Shown: in pieces, positions 25,004 to 32,734 of the stretch | How positions within the stretch are numbered: the stretch's first letter is position 1 | Layout: every line of letters begins with the position of its first letter | NCBI RefSeq assembly: GCF_051195255.1 | Contig: NZ_JBNJLK010000008.1 | Location: 1-64,000 of the forward strand | Length of the DNA: 64,000 nt | DNA from: Falsirhodobacter sp051195255 | Lineage (GTDB): Bacteria > Pseudomonadota > Alphaproteobacteria > Rhodobacterales > Rhodobacteraceae | Reading direction: 5' to 3' | Translations under genes and position numbers: made by a program | The notes under the pieces: model-generated | Told to the model about the DNA's origin: nothing | The model's database searches: none | What the model saw: only the letters and a program-made list of their open reading frames with translations

Positions 25004-26032
25004 TCATTCCCGGCAGATGCCCGACAGGCTGACCCATTCGTTGTCGTCCATGATCGCCACGGGGGCGCCGGCGGGAAAAGGTTCGCTGTCCATCAGGGCG
25101 GCGGTGCGGGTGCTTGGCGGCAAGGTGCGAAGCCACGGCGTCGTCGGCACCTTGGCCACCGTGAACTGGGTCAGCAGCACCTCGGCCGGAATGTCGGCGG
25201 GGGTGGCCTGCGCAAGGGCCTCGGCATAACCATCCATGGCCCCTTCGGGCAGGGCGCCCGTGGTCAGAAGCCGCAGCGTGGCCCAGATGCCGGCATGTTT
25301 CAGCAGCGGCCGCAGCGGATCCTCGATCGCGAAACGCAGGCCTTCGGCCAATGCGGCACCGGCCACAGCGTCGGGGGAATCCTGCCCTTCGACCAAGGCC
25401 GCCGGGATCAGGATCTGGCGGTTCGGCAGGTGGACGGGGTGGGTCAGCCCTTCCGGCACGATGATGATCCGCCAGGAGGCCGCGCCGAAGACGCGGGTGG
25501 CCAGCGTTTCCGTGGCCGCCCGGCCCAAGGGGGCGGCACAGGGAGCACCGGTGACATGCACCATCTCGGCCAGGGCCATCTCTCCCAGACGGGTGCGGGT
25601 GGCGGGGGGGACCACGTCGATCGTGTGCGAGATGATGGCCCGCGGCACGAAGAAGGCCGACAGGATGACCAGCGCCAGAAGGCCGCCCAGCATCAGGTTG
25701 CGCAGCCGGCCGGGATTGGGACGGGCGGATTCGAGGGCACCGCGCACGGTGGACAGGGCGGCGATCATGTCCGCCTCCTCGATCTCCACGGTTTCGCCCT
25801 CATGGTCGTCGCCCGGGGCGTAGATGGCGGGAATGGTGTTGTTCAGGCGCTGGACAGCCGGAAGGGACCAATGTGTCAGGGGCTGGTCGTTCTGCGGATC
25901 GGCGAGGATCAGGGACGCCTCGCGGAAGAAGACGATGACCTCGCGCCGCTGGGCGGCTGCATGCTCGCGCCAGAGGCCAGGGCATTCGAGCCGGGCATAC
26001 TGGCGAAGGGCGGTCATGCGCCGTTGCGTCAT
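25004..26032 (-). CDS. Membrane protein resembling an inactive M48-type peptidase
   Basis: 342 aa. A cytoplasmic N-terminal part (about 1-110) is followed by one membrane helix (113-132, LMLGGLLALVILSAFFV) and a periplasmic C-terminal domain. Residues about 201-240 (NRQILIPAALVEG, then SPDAVAGAALAEGLRF) have the order seen before and across the HExxH helix of M48 peptidases, but the motif is absent (AEGLRF). I infer a degenerate peptidase-like fold; this is a visual match only. The ATG at 26032 overlaps the tk stop (ATGA), so translation is coupled to thymidine kinase. Confidence 0.6.
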   Translation of the reverse strand: MTQRRMTALRQYARLECPGLWREHAAAQRREVIVFFREASLILADPQNDQPLTHWSLPAVQRLNNTIPAIYAPGDDHEGETVEIEEADMIAALSTVRGALESARPNPGRLRNLMLGGLLALVILSAFFVPRAIISHTIDVVPPATRTRLGEMALAEMVHVTGAPCAAPLGRAATETLATRVFGAASWRIIIVPEGLTHPVHLPNRQILIPAALVEGQDSPDAVAGAALAEGLRFAIEDPLRPLLKHAGIWATLRLLTTGALPEGAMDGYAEALAQATPADIPAEVLLTQFTVAKVPTTPWLRTLPPSTRTAALMDSEPFPAGAPVAIMDDNEWVSLSGICRE

Positions 26033-26631
26033 GTCATCGTCTCTCCGACCGCCTCGCGCCAGTGCCGGCGGCACAGCGAGACATAGGTTTCATTGCCGCC
26101 GATCTGCACCTGCGCGCCTGTCCGCAGGGCCGTACCGTCCGGGCCGCGACGGACGACCATCGTCGCCTTGCGCCCGCAATGGCAGATGGTGCGGATTTCG
26201 CGCAAGTCATCCGCCAGCGCCAGCAAAGCGGCCGATCCGGGGAAAAGCTGGCCCCGGAAATCGACGCGCAGGCCATAGCACATGACGGGAATGCCCAGAT
26301 CGTCGGCCACCTGGGCCAGTTGCCAGACCTGGGCTTCGGTCAGGAACTGCGCCTCGTCCAGAAAGACGCAGGCGGGGGGCGTCACCGCCTGCCGCGCGTG
26401 GATGCGGGCGAAAAGGTCACAAGTTTCGGTGAAGGTTTCCGCATCCTCGGCGATGCCGATGCGGCTGGCAATGCGCCCCGGGCCCGCGCGCTCCGGACCT
26501 GAACGTGTGTCCAACGCGGCCGTCAGGGTCATCACCTGCATTCCACGTTCACGATAGTTGTGCGCCGCCTGCAGAAGCAGCGTCGATTTGCCAGCGTTCA
26601 TCGTGGAGTAGTGGAAGTAGAGCTTCGCCAT
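26029..26631 (-). CDS. tk: Thymidine kinase
   Basis: Type II (TK1-like) enzyme making dTMP from thymidine; 200 aa. The P-loop is FHYSTMNAGKSTLL, the acid motif VFLDEAQFL, and the lasso/zinc region has CHCG and later CRRHW. The usual substrate-contact segment near GNETYVSLC is present. I use the ATG at 26631 (MAKLYFHYS); another at 26637 adds two residues. Coupled to the downstream membrane protein by ATGA overlap. Confidence 0.93.
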   Translation of the reverse strand: MAKLYFHYSTMNAGKSTLLLQAAHNYRERGMQVMTLTAALDTRSGPERAGPGRIASRIGIAEDAETFTETCDLFARIHARQAVTPPACVFLDEAQFLTEAQVWQLAQVADDLGIPVMCYGLRVDFRGQLFPGSAALLALADDLREIRTICHCGRKATMVVRRGPDGTALRTGAQVQIGGNETYVSLCRRHWREAVGETMT

Positions 26632-26674
26632 GCGCATCCCATAGCGCAGGGCGAAGCGGTGGGGAAGTGGCCCC

Positions 26675-27979
26675 TTAGCGTGCGGCGCGGCGCGGTGCCG
26701 TGGCACCACCCGGCTTGCCCTGCGGACGCGGCGGGCGCGCCTTGGCCTTGGAGGCGTCCGGCTTGCCCGGGGCATGGCCGCGCGGCTTGTGCTGCGGGCG
26801 GGCGCCACGGTTCTGGCCGGGCTTCGGAGCCGCCGCCACGTCCGAGGCGGCCCAGGGCGCGCCACCGACGACCGGGATCGCCTTTTTCAGCAGCTTCTCG
26901 ATGTCGCGGAACTCGCCCATCTCGGCCGGGGCGCAGAAGGCGATCGCGCGGCCTTCGGTGCCGGCGCGGGCCGTGCGGCCGATGCGGTGGACGTAGTTCT
27001 CCGCCACGTTCGGCATGTCGTAGTTGTAGACGTGCTTCACGCCGGGGATGTCGATCCCGCGGGCCGCGACGTCCGTCGCCACCAGAACCTCCACCGTGCC
27101 TTCACGGAATTCGGTCAGGGTGCGGTCGCGCTGGTTCTGGCTTTTGTTGCCGTGGATGGACCCGGCCTTGAAGCCCCAGTTGACCAGCAGCTTCATCAGC
27201 TTCTCCGAACCGTGCTTGGTGCGGCCGAACACGATCGACCGCTCGCCCGGATGCTCTTTCAGGTAGCTTTCCAGCAGCTTGGCCTTGTCGCCCTGGGGCG
27301 TGAAGTGCACGGCCTGCGTCACCTTGTCGGCGGGCTTGCCGGGGGGCGAAACCTGGACCTTCACCGGGTTGCGCAGGTAGGTCTGGGCCAACTCCTCGAT
27401 GTCTTTCGGCATTGTGGCCGAGAAGAGCATCGTCTGGCGGCGCAGCGGGATGTATTTCGCGATCTTCCGCAGGGAATGGATGAAGCCCATGTCCAGCATA
27501 TGGTCGGCCTCGTCCAGCACGAGATAGCCGCACTGGTCGAGGTTCACGTCGCCGCGTTCCAGAAGGTCGATCAGGCGGCCGGGGGTGGCCACCAGCACGT
27601 CCGTGCCCTTGGACAGGCGTTCGGCCTGACGGAACAGCGACGCGCCGCCCACAACGGTCGTGACCTTGGCGGGCGTGCCCTTGGTGAACATCGTCAGGTT
27701 GTCGGAGATCTGGGTGACCAGTTCCCGCGTCGGCGCAAGGATCAGCGCGCGCACGTTCTTGGGCCCCGGCGGGTGGCCGATGTCCAGGATGCGGTGCAGC
27801 AGCGGCAGGCCGAAGGCCGCCGTCTTGCCGGTGCCGGTCTGGGCCAGGCCCATCAGGTCCGACCCCTTCATGATGTGGGGGATCGCCTGTTCCTGGATCG
27901 GGGTCGGCGTGGTCAGTTTCGTGTGGGAAAGGGCTTTCAGCAGCTTTTCGCTGAGGCCGAGATCGGCGAACGTCGTCAT
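26675..27979 (-). CDS. DEAD-box ATP-dependent RNA helicase (RhlE-like)
   Basis: 434 aa. All helicase motifs are present: Q motif (TPIQEQAIP), Walker A AQTGTGKTAAF, PTREL, DEAD in VLDEADHMLD, SAT, and HRIGRTARAG. The C-terminal tail from about residue 380 is rich in Lys, Arg, Pro and Gly, typical for RNA-binding tails of RhlE-type helicases. These proteins act in ribosome assembly or RNA decay; RNase E is encoded 5 kb away, though adjacency alone proves nothing. The ATG at 27979 has AGGGATATCCC upstream. Confidence 0.94.
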   Translation of the reverse strand: MTTFADLGLSEKLLKALSHTKLTTPTPIQEQAIPHIMKGSDLMGLAQTGTGKTAAFGLPLLHRILDIGHPPGPKNVRALILAPTRELVTQISDNLTMFTKGTPAKVTTVVGGASLFRQAERLSKGTDVLVATPGRLIDLLERGDVNLDQCGYLVLDEADHMLDMGFIHSLRKIAKYIPLRRQTMLFSATMPKDIEELAQTYLRNPVKVQVSPPGKPADKVTQAVHFTPQGDKAKLLESYLKEHPGERSIVFGRTKHGSEKLMKLLVNWGFKAGSIHGNKSQNQRDRTLTEFREGTVEVLVATDVAARGIDIPGVKHVYNYDMPNVAENYVHRIGRTARAGTEGRAIAFCAPAEMGEFRDIEKLLKKAIPVVGGAPWAASDVAAAPKPGQNRGARPQHKPRGHAPGKPDASKAKARPPRPQGKPGGATAPRRAAR

Positions 27980-28196
27980 GGGATATCCCTGATTGGCGGT
28001 GGTGTGCGGCGGAATTGCCGCGGACCCCTGCGTGATCGTGGGAACCGGATGACCGTGCCTTTGTCGGCTGCTCACGCGGCAGCGGCGGTCGGTTGTGGTG
28101 CAGATGGCCGATCCTTGCCCGAAAGTCAAGGCTCTGGTCACGCAGGCCGCTTTGCGCTATGGCACGCGCAATCCTTCCAGCCAGAGGTTCGCGCCC

Positions 28197-28865
28197 ATGA
28201 AAGCCGCCGTCATCACCTATCCCGGGTCCAACTGCGACCGTGATCTGGCCGTCGCCTTCCGTGACGCGGGGGCCGAGGTCGTGACGGTGTGGCACAAGGA
28301 CACCTCCCTGCCGGAGGGCGTGGATGTGGTCGGGGTACCGGGCGGATTTTCCTTTGGCGACTACCTGCGCTGCGGGGCCATAGCGGCACGTTCACCCATC
28401 TCCTCGGCGCTGGCCGCGCATGTGGAACGGGGCGGCTATGCCATCGGCATCTGCAACGGCTTTCAGGTCTTGACGGAAACAGGCCTGCTGCCGGGCGCGC
28501 TGATGCGGAACGCCGGGCTGAAATACATCTGCCGGCAGGTCCACCTGAAGGTCCACACCGCCGACAGCGTGTTCACCCGAGGCTATGCCAAGGGCGTGTC
28601 GATCACCGTGCCGATCGCGCATCATGACGGCAACTACACCGCCGATCCTGACACGCTGGCGCAGCTGGCGGCCGAGGACCGGATCGCCTTCACCTATCTG
28701 GACAACCCCAACGGGGCCATGAACGACATCGCGGGCATCCTGTCGGCCAACCGCCGCGTGCTGGGCATGATGCCGCACCCGGAACGCGCGATGGACCCGA
28801 TGCTGGGCAGCGGCGACGGCCGCGCGCTGTTCGACGCCCTGTTGGGCAGGATGGCGCTTGCCTGA
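28197..28865 (+). CDS. purQ: Phosphoribosylformylglycinamidine synthase subunit PurQ
   Basis: Glutaminase subunit of FGAM synthase; 222 aa. Class I glutamine amidotransferase: VPGGFSFGDYLRCGAIA oxyanion region, nucleophile Cys in GICNGFQVL, and the His-Glu pair in MMPHPERAMDP. It is separated by 14 kb from purS, whose product bridges it to PurL; purL is not in the window. The stop lies 44 nt before the next start. Confidence 0.96.
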   Translation: MKAAVITYPGSNCDRDLAVAFRDAGAEVVTVWHKDTSLPEGVDVVGVPGGFSFGDYLRCGAIAARSPISSALAAHVERGGYAIGICNGFQVLTETGLLPGALMRNAGLKYICRQVHLKVHTADSVFTRGYAKGVSITVPIAHHDGNYTADPDTLAQLAAEDRIAFTYLDNPNGAMNDIAGILSANRRVLGMMPHPERAMDPMLGSGDGRALFDALLGRMALA

Positions 28866-28911
28866 TCGAACCCCGCTTGAGGGTGAGCGGGCGCGGGAAT
28901 ATCCTGCGCCG

Positions 28912-30675
28912 ATGACGAAACGCGACCACAGCGACGAGGATGGAGACGCACGCCCGGGAATCTCGTGGCGGCTGCGGATCATCCTTGTCGTGCTGACGGT
29001 GATCGCGGTGACCATGGTGCTGGTCACGAACCGCTGGATGACCGAACGCGCCACGGAAACAACGCGCAACAGCGCCGAAGTGCGGATGGCGCTGTATGCG
29101 GGCAACCTTCTGAACGAATTGCAGCGCACGTCCGTCGTGCCGCTGCTGCTGGCGCGGGACTCGGCGCTGATCGGGGCGCTGTCCTCCAACGACTACGTTG
29201 CAACCTCGCAGCGGCTGATCTCGTTCCAGACCGAGATCGGATCGGCCTCGATCTCGCTTCTGGACCGGACTGGGCGCGTGGTGGGGGCGACGAACCGGAA
29301 CCTGCTGGGAACCAGCTACCGCAACGACGCCTTCTTCGTGGACGCGATGCGGACGAAGGAAACGGTCTTCTCCTCCACCCGCCGGATCGAGGGGGCGTTC
29401 GATTTCACCTACTCCCGTGCCGTGGTGCAGGACGGGCAGGTGATCGGCGTCGTCGCGATCGCGGTGGACCTGATGAAATACGAACGCGCCTGGGCAGGCC
29501 TTCAGGACGCGGTCCTTGTGACCGACAGCGAGGGCGTCGTGATCCTGGCCACCGAACCGCGCTGGCGCGGCCTGAAGCTGGCCGAGGCGCTGGCGGTGCA
29601 GGACCCGCCTTCGGCCATCCGCCGCGCGTTCCAGCTGACGGCCGACTGGGCGCAAGAGCCGCCCGACGCCTATCTGGCCGGCGAGGCCGTTTTGCGCGCC
29701 GACGCGCGCGTGCCCTTCCGTGGCTGGCGGTTGATCACCTTCACCGCCTATGACGGCGTGCGCGAACGCGTGAACGCGGTCCTGGCGCTGGAGATCATGG
29801 GCTTTGCGATCCTGATGGCCGCGACCTTCTACATGCTGTCGCGCCGCGCTTGGTCGCGCAGCCTGTCGCTGCAGCGTGAATCCGCGGAACTCCGGCTGTT
29901 GAACCAGCGCCTGCAGCGCGAGATTTCCGAACGGGAAAAGGCGCAGAAGGAACTGGCCTCGGCCGAGGCGACGCTGGCGCAATCGTCGAAGCTGGCGGCC
30001 CTGGGTGAAATGTCGGCCGCCGTCAGCCACGAGCTGAACCAGCCGCTGGCGGCGATGAAGACCTATCTGGCCGGCGCGCGCCTTCTGTTGCAGCGCAAGC
30101 GGACCGAGGAGGCGATGTCCTCGTTCCAGCGCATCGACGACCTGATCGAGCGGATGGGCGCCATCACCCGCCAGTTGAAATCCTATGCCCGCAAGGGCGG
30201 CGAGGCGTTCGAGCCGGTGGATGTGCGCCATTGCGTGTCGGGCGCGCTGTCGATGATGGAGCCGCAGCTGAAGGTCCGCGTGGTCCGCATCAACCGCCAG
30301 ATCCCGCGCAAGCCCGTCATGGTGCTGGCCGACCGGCTGCGGCTGGAGCAGGTGATCATCAACCTGCTGCGCAACGCGCTGGACGCGACCAAGGACGTCG
30401 CTTCCCCACAGATCGACATCACGCTGGACGAGGGCCAGACGGTGAGTTTGCGCGTACGCGACAGCGGCCCCGGCATCGCCGATCTGGGCAACCTGTTCGA
30501 GCCGTTCTACACCACGAAGAAGCCCGGGGAGGGCGTCGGGCTGGGCCTCGCGATATCGTCAGGGATCGTGAAGGATCTGGGTGGCCGGCTGACCGCGACG
30601 AATGCCAGGGAGGGTGGGGCTGTTTTCGAAGTGCAACTGCCCTTACTTCAAGAACGATTGAAAGCAGCTGAGTGA
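28912..30675 (+). CDS. DctB-like sensor histidine kinase
   Basis: 587 aa. Membrane helices at about 20-40 and 289-309 flank a periplasmic double-CACHE-like sensor (e.g. ISLLDRTGRVVGATNRNLLG and FDFTYSRAVVQDG). A coiled region (about 320-355) leads to HisKA with phospho-His near 373 (AAVSHELNQPLAAMK) and the HATPase domain (NLLRNALDATKD, RDSGPGIAD, GEGVGLGLAIS). The organisation is that of DctB/DctS C4-dicarboxylate sensors, but no dct transporter is adjacent, so the ligand is open. Its response regulator follows after 7 nt. Confidence 0.9.
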   Translation: MTKRDHSDEDGDARPGISWRLRIILVVLTVIAVTMVLVTNRWMTERATETTRNSAEVRMALYAGNLLNELQRTSVVPLLLARDSALIGALSSNDYVATSQRLISFQTEIGSASISLLDRTGRVVGATNRNLLGTSYRNDAFFVDAMRTKETVFSSTRRIEGAFDFTYSRAVVQDGQVIGVVAIAVDLMKYERAWAGLQDAVLVTDSEGVVILATEPRWRGLKLAEALAVQDPPSAIRRAFQLTADWAQEPPDAYLAGEAVLRADARVPFRGWRLITFTAYDGVRERVNAVLALEIMGFAILMAATFYMLSRRAWSRSLSLQRESAELRLLNQRLQREISEREKAQKELASAEATLAQSSKLAALGEMSAAVSHELNQPLAAMKTYLAGARLLLQRKRTEEAMSSFQRIDDLIERMGAITRQLKSYARKGGEAFEPVDVRHCVSGALSMMEPQLKVRVVRINRQIPRKPVMVLADRLRLEQVIINLLRNALDATKDVASPQIDITLDEGQTVSLRVRDSGPGIADLGNLFEPFYTTKKPGEGVGLGLAISSGIVKDLGGRLTATNAREGGAVFEVQLPLLQERLKAAE

Positions 30676-30682
30676 GGTTTGT

Positions 30683-32011
30683 ATGGCTCGAGCAATGAAG
30701 GTCGCGATCGTCGACGACGAGGCCGACATGCGGCAGTCGGTCAGCCAGTGGCTGGCCTTGTCGGGGTTTGATGCCGAAACCTACGGGTCGGCCGAAGATG
30801 CGCTGAAGGCGATCGGTCCGGATTATCCGGGCATCGTGGTCAGCGACATCCGCATGCCGGGCATGGACGGGATGGCGCTGCTGAAACGGTTCATGTCGCT
30901 GGATTCGGGCCTGCCGGTCATCATGATCACCGGCCATGGCGACGTGCCCATGGCGGTGGAAGCGATGCGCCTTGGCGCCTTCGACTTCCTGGAAAAGCCG
31001 TTCAACCCCGACCGCATGACCGAACTGGCCAAGAAGGCGACGCAGGCGCGGCGCATGACGCTGGACAACCGCGCCCTGCGGCGCGAGTTGTCGGATGCCA
31101 GCGTCATCATGCAGAAGCTGATCGGCACCTCCCCCGCGATGGAGCGGCTGCGCGAGGACATCCTGGATCTGGGGCAGGCCGACAGCCACGTGCTGATCGA
31201 CGGCGAGACGGGGACCGGTAAGACGCTGGTGGCGCACGCGCTGCACGCCGTGGGTCCGCGGGCGGGCAAGAAGTTCGTCACGATCTCTTGCGCCGCATGG
31301 ACCGAGGATCAGCTTCAGGCGAAGCTCTTCGGCCCGGTGGAGGAAGGCGGCCTGCCGCTGGTGGACGAGGCGCGCGGCGGCACCCTGTGCCTTGAGGACG
31401 TGGAGGCGCTGAGCCACCCGCTGCAATCGCGTCTTCTGACGCTGATCAACCAGCAGGACATTCCGCCGGAAACGCGGATCATCGCGATCTGCAACCAGCA
31501 CGCGCCCGACAAGACGCTGGAGGACGTGCTGCGGCCCGACCTCTTCTATCGCCTGGGCGCGATGACCATCGTTTTGCCGCCCCTGCGCACGCGGGGCGAG
31601 GACATGCTGACCCTGTTCACCCGCATGTCCGAGCAGTTTTCCGAGGAATACGGCTGCGAGGCGCCACAGGTGACGGCGCAGGAAGCGGCGCAGCTTCTGC
31701 AGGCCCCTTGGCCCGGCAATGTGCGCCAGCTGGTCAACATCGCGGAACGCGCGGTGCTGCAGAACCGTCGTGGCTCGGGTTCCATCGCGTCGCTGCTGAT
31801 GGCCGACAACGAGGCATCGGGGCCGGCCCTGACGACCGAAGGCAAGCCCCTGAAGGATTATGTCGAGGCGTTCGAGCGGATGCTGATCGACAACACGATG
31901 CGCCGTCACAAGGGCTCCATCGTGGCGGTAATGGAAGAGCTGTGCTTGCCGCGCCGTACGCTGAACGAGAAGATGGCGAAATACAGTTTGCAGCGGGCCG
32001 ATTACGTCTGA
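30683..32011 (+). CDS. DctD/NtrC-like response regulator without a GAFTGA loop
   Basis: 442 aa. Receiver domain with phospho-acceptor Asp55 (IVVSDIRMPGMDG), an AAA+ domain with Walker A GETGTGKT (174-181) and a C-terminal Fis-type helix-turn-helix (GSIVAVMEELCLPRRTLNEK). Where sigma-54 activators have GAFTGA, this protein has LFGPVEEGGLPLVDEARGG (217-233), and Walker B is TLCLEDV. Without GAFTGA, contact with sigma-54 is not expected. Rhodobacter capsulatus NtrC also lacks it and works with housekeeping sigma, a precedent. Cotranscribed with the sensor kinase and followed by a terminator. Confidence 0.9.
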   Translation: MARAMKVAIVDDEADMRQSVSQWLALSGFDAETYGSAEDALKAIGPDYPGIVVSDIRMPGMDGMALLKRFMSLDSGLPVIMITGHGDVPMAVEAMRLGAFDFLEKPFNPDRMTELAKKATQARRMTLDNRALRRELSDASVIMQKLIGTSPAMERLREDILDLGQADSHVLIDGETGTGKTLVAHALHAVGPRAGKKFVTISCAAWTEDQLQAKLFGPVEEGGLPLVDEARGGTLCLEDVEALSHPLQSRLLTLINQQDIPPETRIIAICNQHAPDKTLEDVLRPDLFYRLGAMTIVLPPLRTRGEDMLTLFTRMSEQFSEEYGCEAPQVTAQEAAQLLQAPWPGNVRQLVNIAERAVLQNRRGSGSIASLLMADNEASGPALTTEGKPLKDYVEAFERMLIDNTMRRHKGSIVAVMEELCLPRRTLNEKMAKYSLQRADYV

Positions 32012-32017
32012 CAGCAT

Positions 32018-32045
32018 GGGCGCAGGACACTCCCTGCGCCCTTTT
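32018..32045 (+). terminator. Rho-independent terminator after the two-component pair
   Basis: GGGCGCAGG (32018-32026), loop ACACTC and CCTGCGCCC (32033-32041) form a perfect 9-bp stem followed by TTTT. Confidence 0.9.
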
Positions 32046-32058
32046 CCATGAGGGCTCG

Positions 32059-32326
32059 ATGCTGCGTATCCTGATGCTGTCGATGCTGGTGGTCGCCTGT
32101 GCGCCCCATGAAGGACCCCACCGCGACGTGGTGCTCGGCGGGGGGGCGGGACCAACAGCCCGCGAGGCCTGAAAGCCGGTTGGCACCCGCGTCGGAGCCG
32201 CAGACGGAAACCGAGCCGGACCGCGAAGCGACGGGCGCGATCGGTGGCTCGGTCTCGGGCGAGCTGACCGGTGGCGAAGCTGTCGCAGGCGGGCTGATCG
32301 GCGGCGGGGTCGGGGCCATCCACTGA
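32059..32326 (+). pseudogene. Small lipoprotein gene split by a frameshift at a G7 run
   Basis: From the ATG at 32059 the product starts MLRILMLSMLVVACAPHEG, a signal peptide with lipobox VVAC, but stops after 37 aa at 32172. The +1 frame after the run of seven G (32140-32146) continues to 32326 and encodes an acidic linker and a glycine-zipper end (TGAIGGSVSGELTGGE, GGLIGGGVGAIH), the usual ending of such lipoproteins. Removing one G fuses the two into an 88-aa protein. It may be a true mutation, phase variation at the G-run, or a sequencing error. Confidence 0.6.
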
Positions 32327-32734
32327 CGCGGGTTCACGAAACGGGCCTGTGGAAAAGACCCATTGTGTTTTGAACCATGCTGCCCTTATTGTTGCAGGAC
32401 GTAGCCTTGCGCCGGAAGGCGGGCCGCGTGCACACAGTTTCGCCATCCGCGAAGGACCAAGGGGGAAGCCCTTCTGGCGGACGCAGATGGCAGTTCAGGC
32501 CGAAAGGTCACGACATTTGCCCGCCGGGTCTTTGGCGGGTCGATCAACAGGGCGCCTGATGCGCCCGGGACAGAACCGCGATGGGCGCAGGACTGATGAC
32601 AGGAGATGAGAGGTGCCGTTCCGGCGCCCCGATGCCCTGTCCGCCGCGCATCCACGCCCCTACAAGCCGCCACACGCAGCCTGACCGATCCCGCCTGCGG
32701 GGAAGAAACGTCTGTTTGGGCGCATTGGAACACA
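32327..32734 (+). promoter_or_regulatory. Long untranslated leader of RNase E
   Basis: About 400 nt without a convincing gene precede the RNase E start. An 86-codon frame (32349-32609) is present but has no family likeness and no good ribosome site. The leader includes a possible promoter (TTGTGT near 32370 and TTATTG 17 nt further) and several GC-rich hairpins. Long leaders are known to mediate RNase E autoregulation in Escherichia coli; the same here is an inference from length and position. Confidence 0.45.

Noticed and set aside
32349..32609. An 86-codon frame in the rne leader
   Set aside because: No good ribosome site, no recognisable domain, and composition like other non-coding frames; treated as leader RNA.
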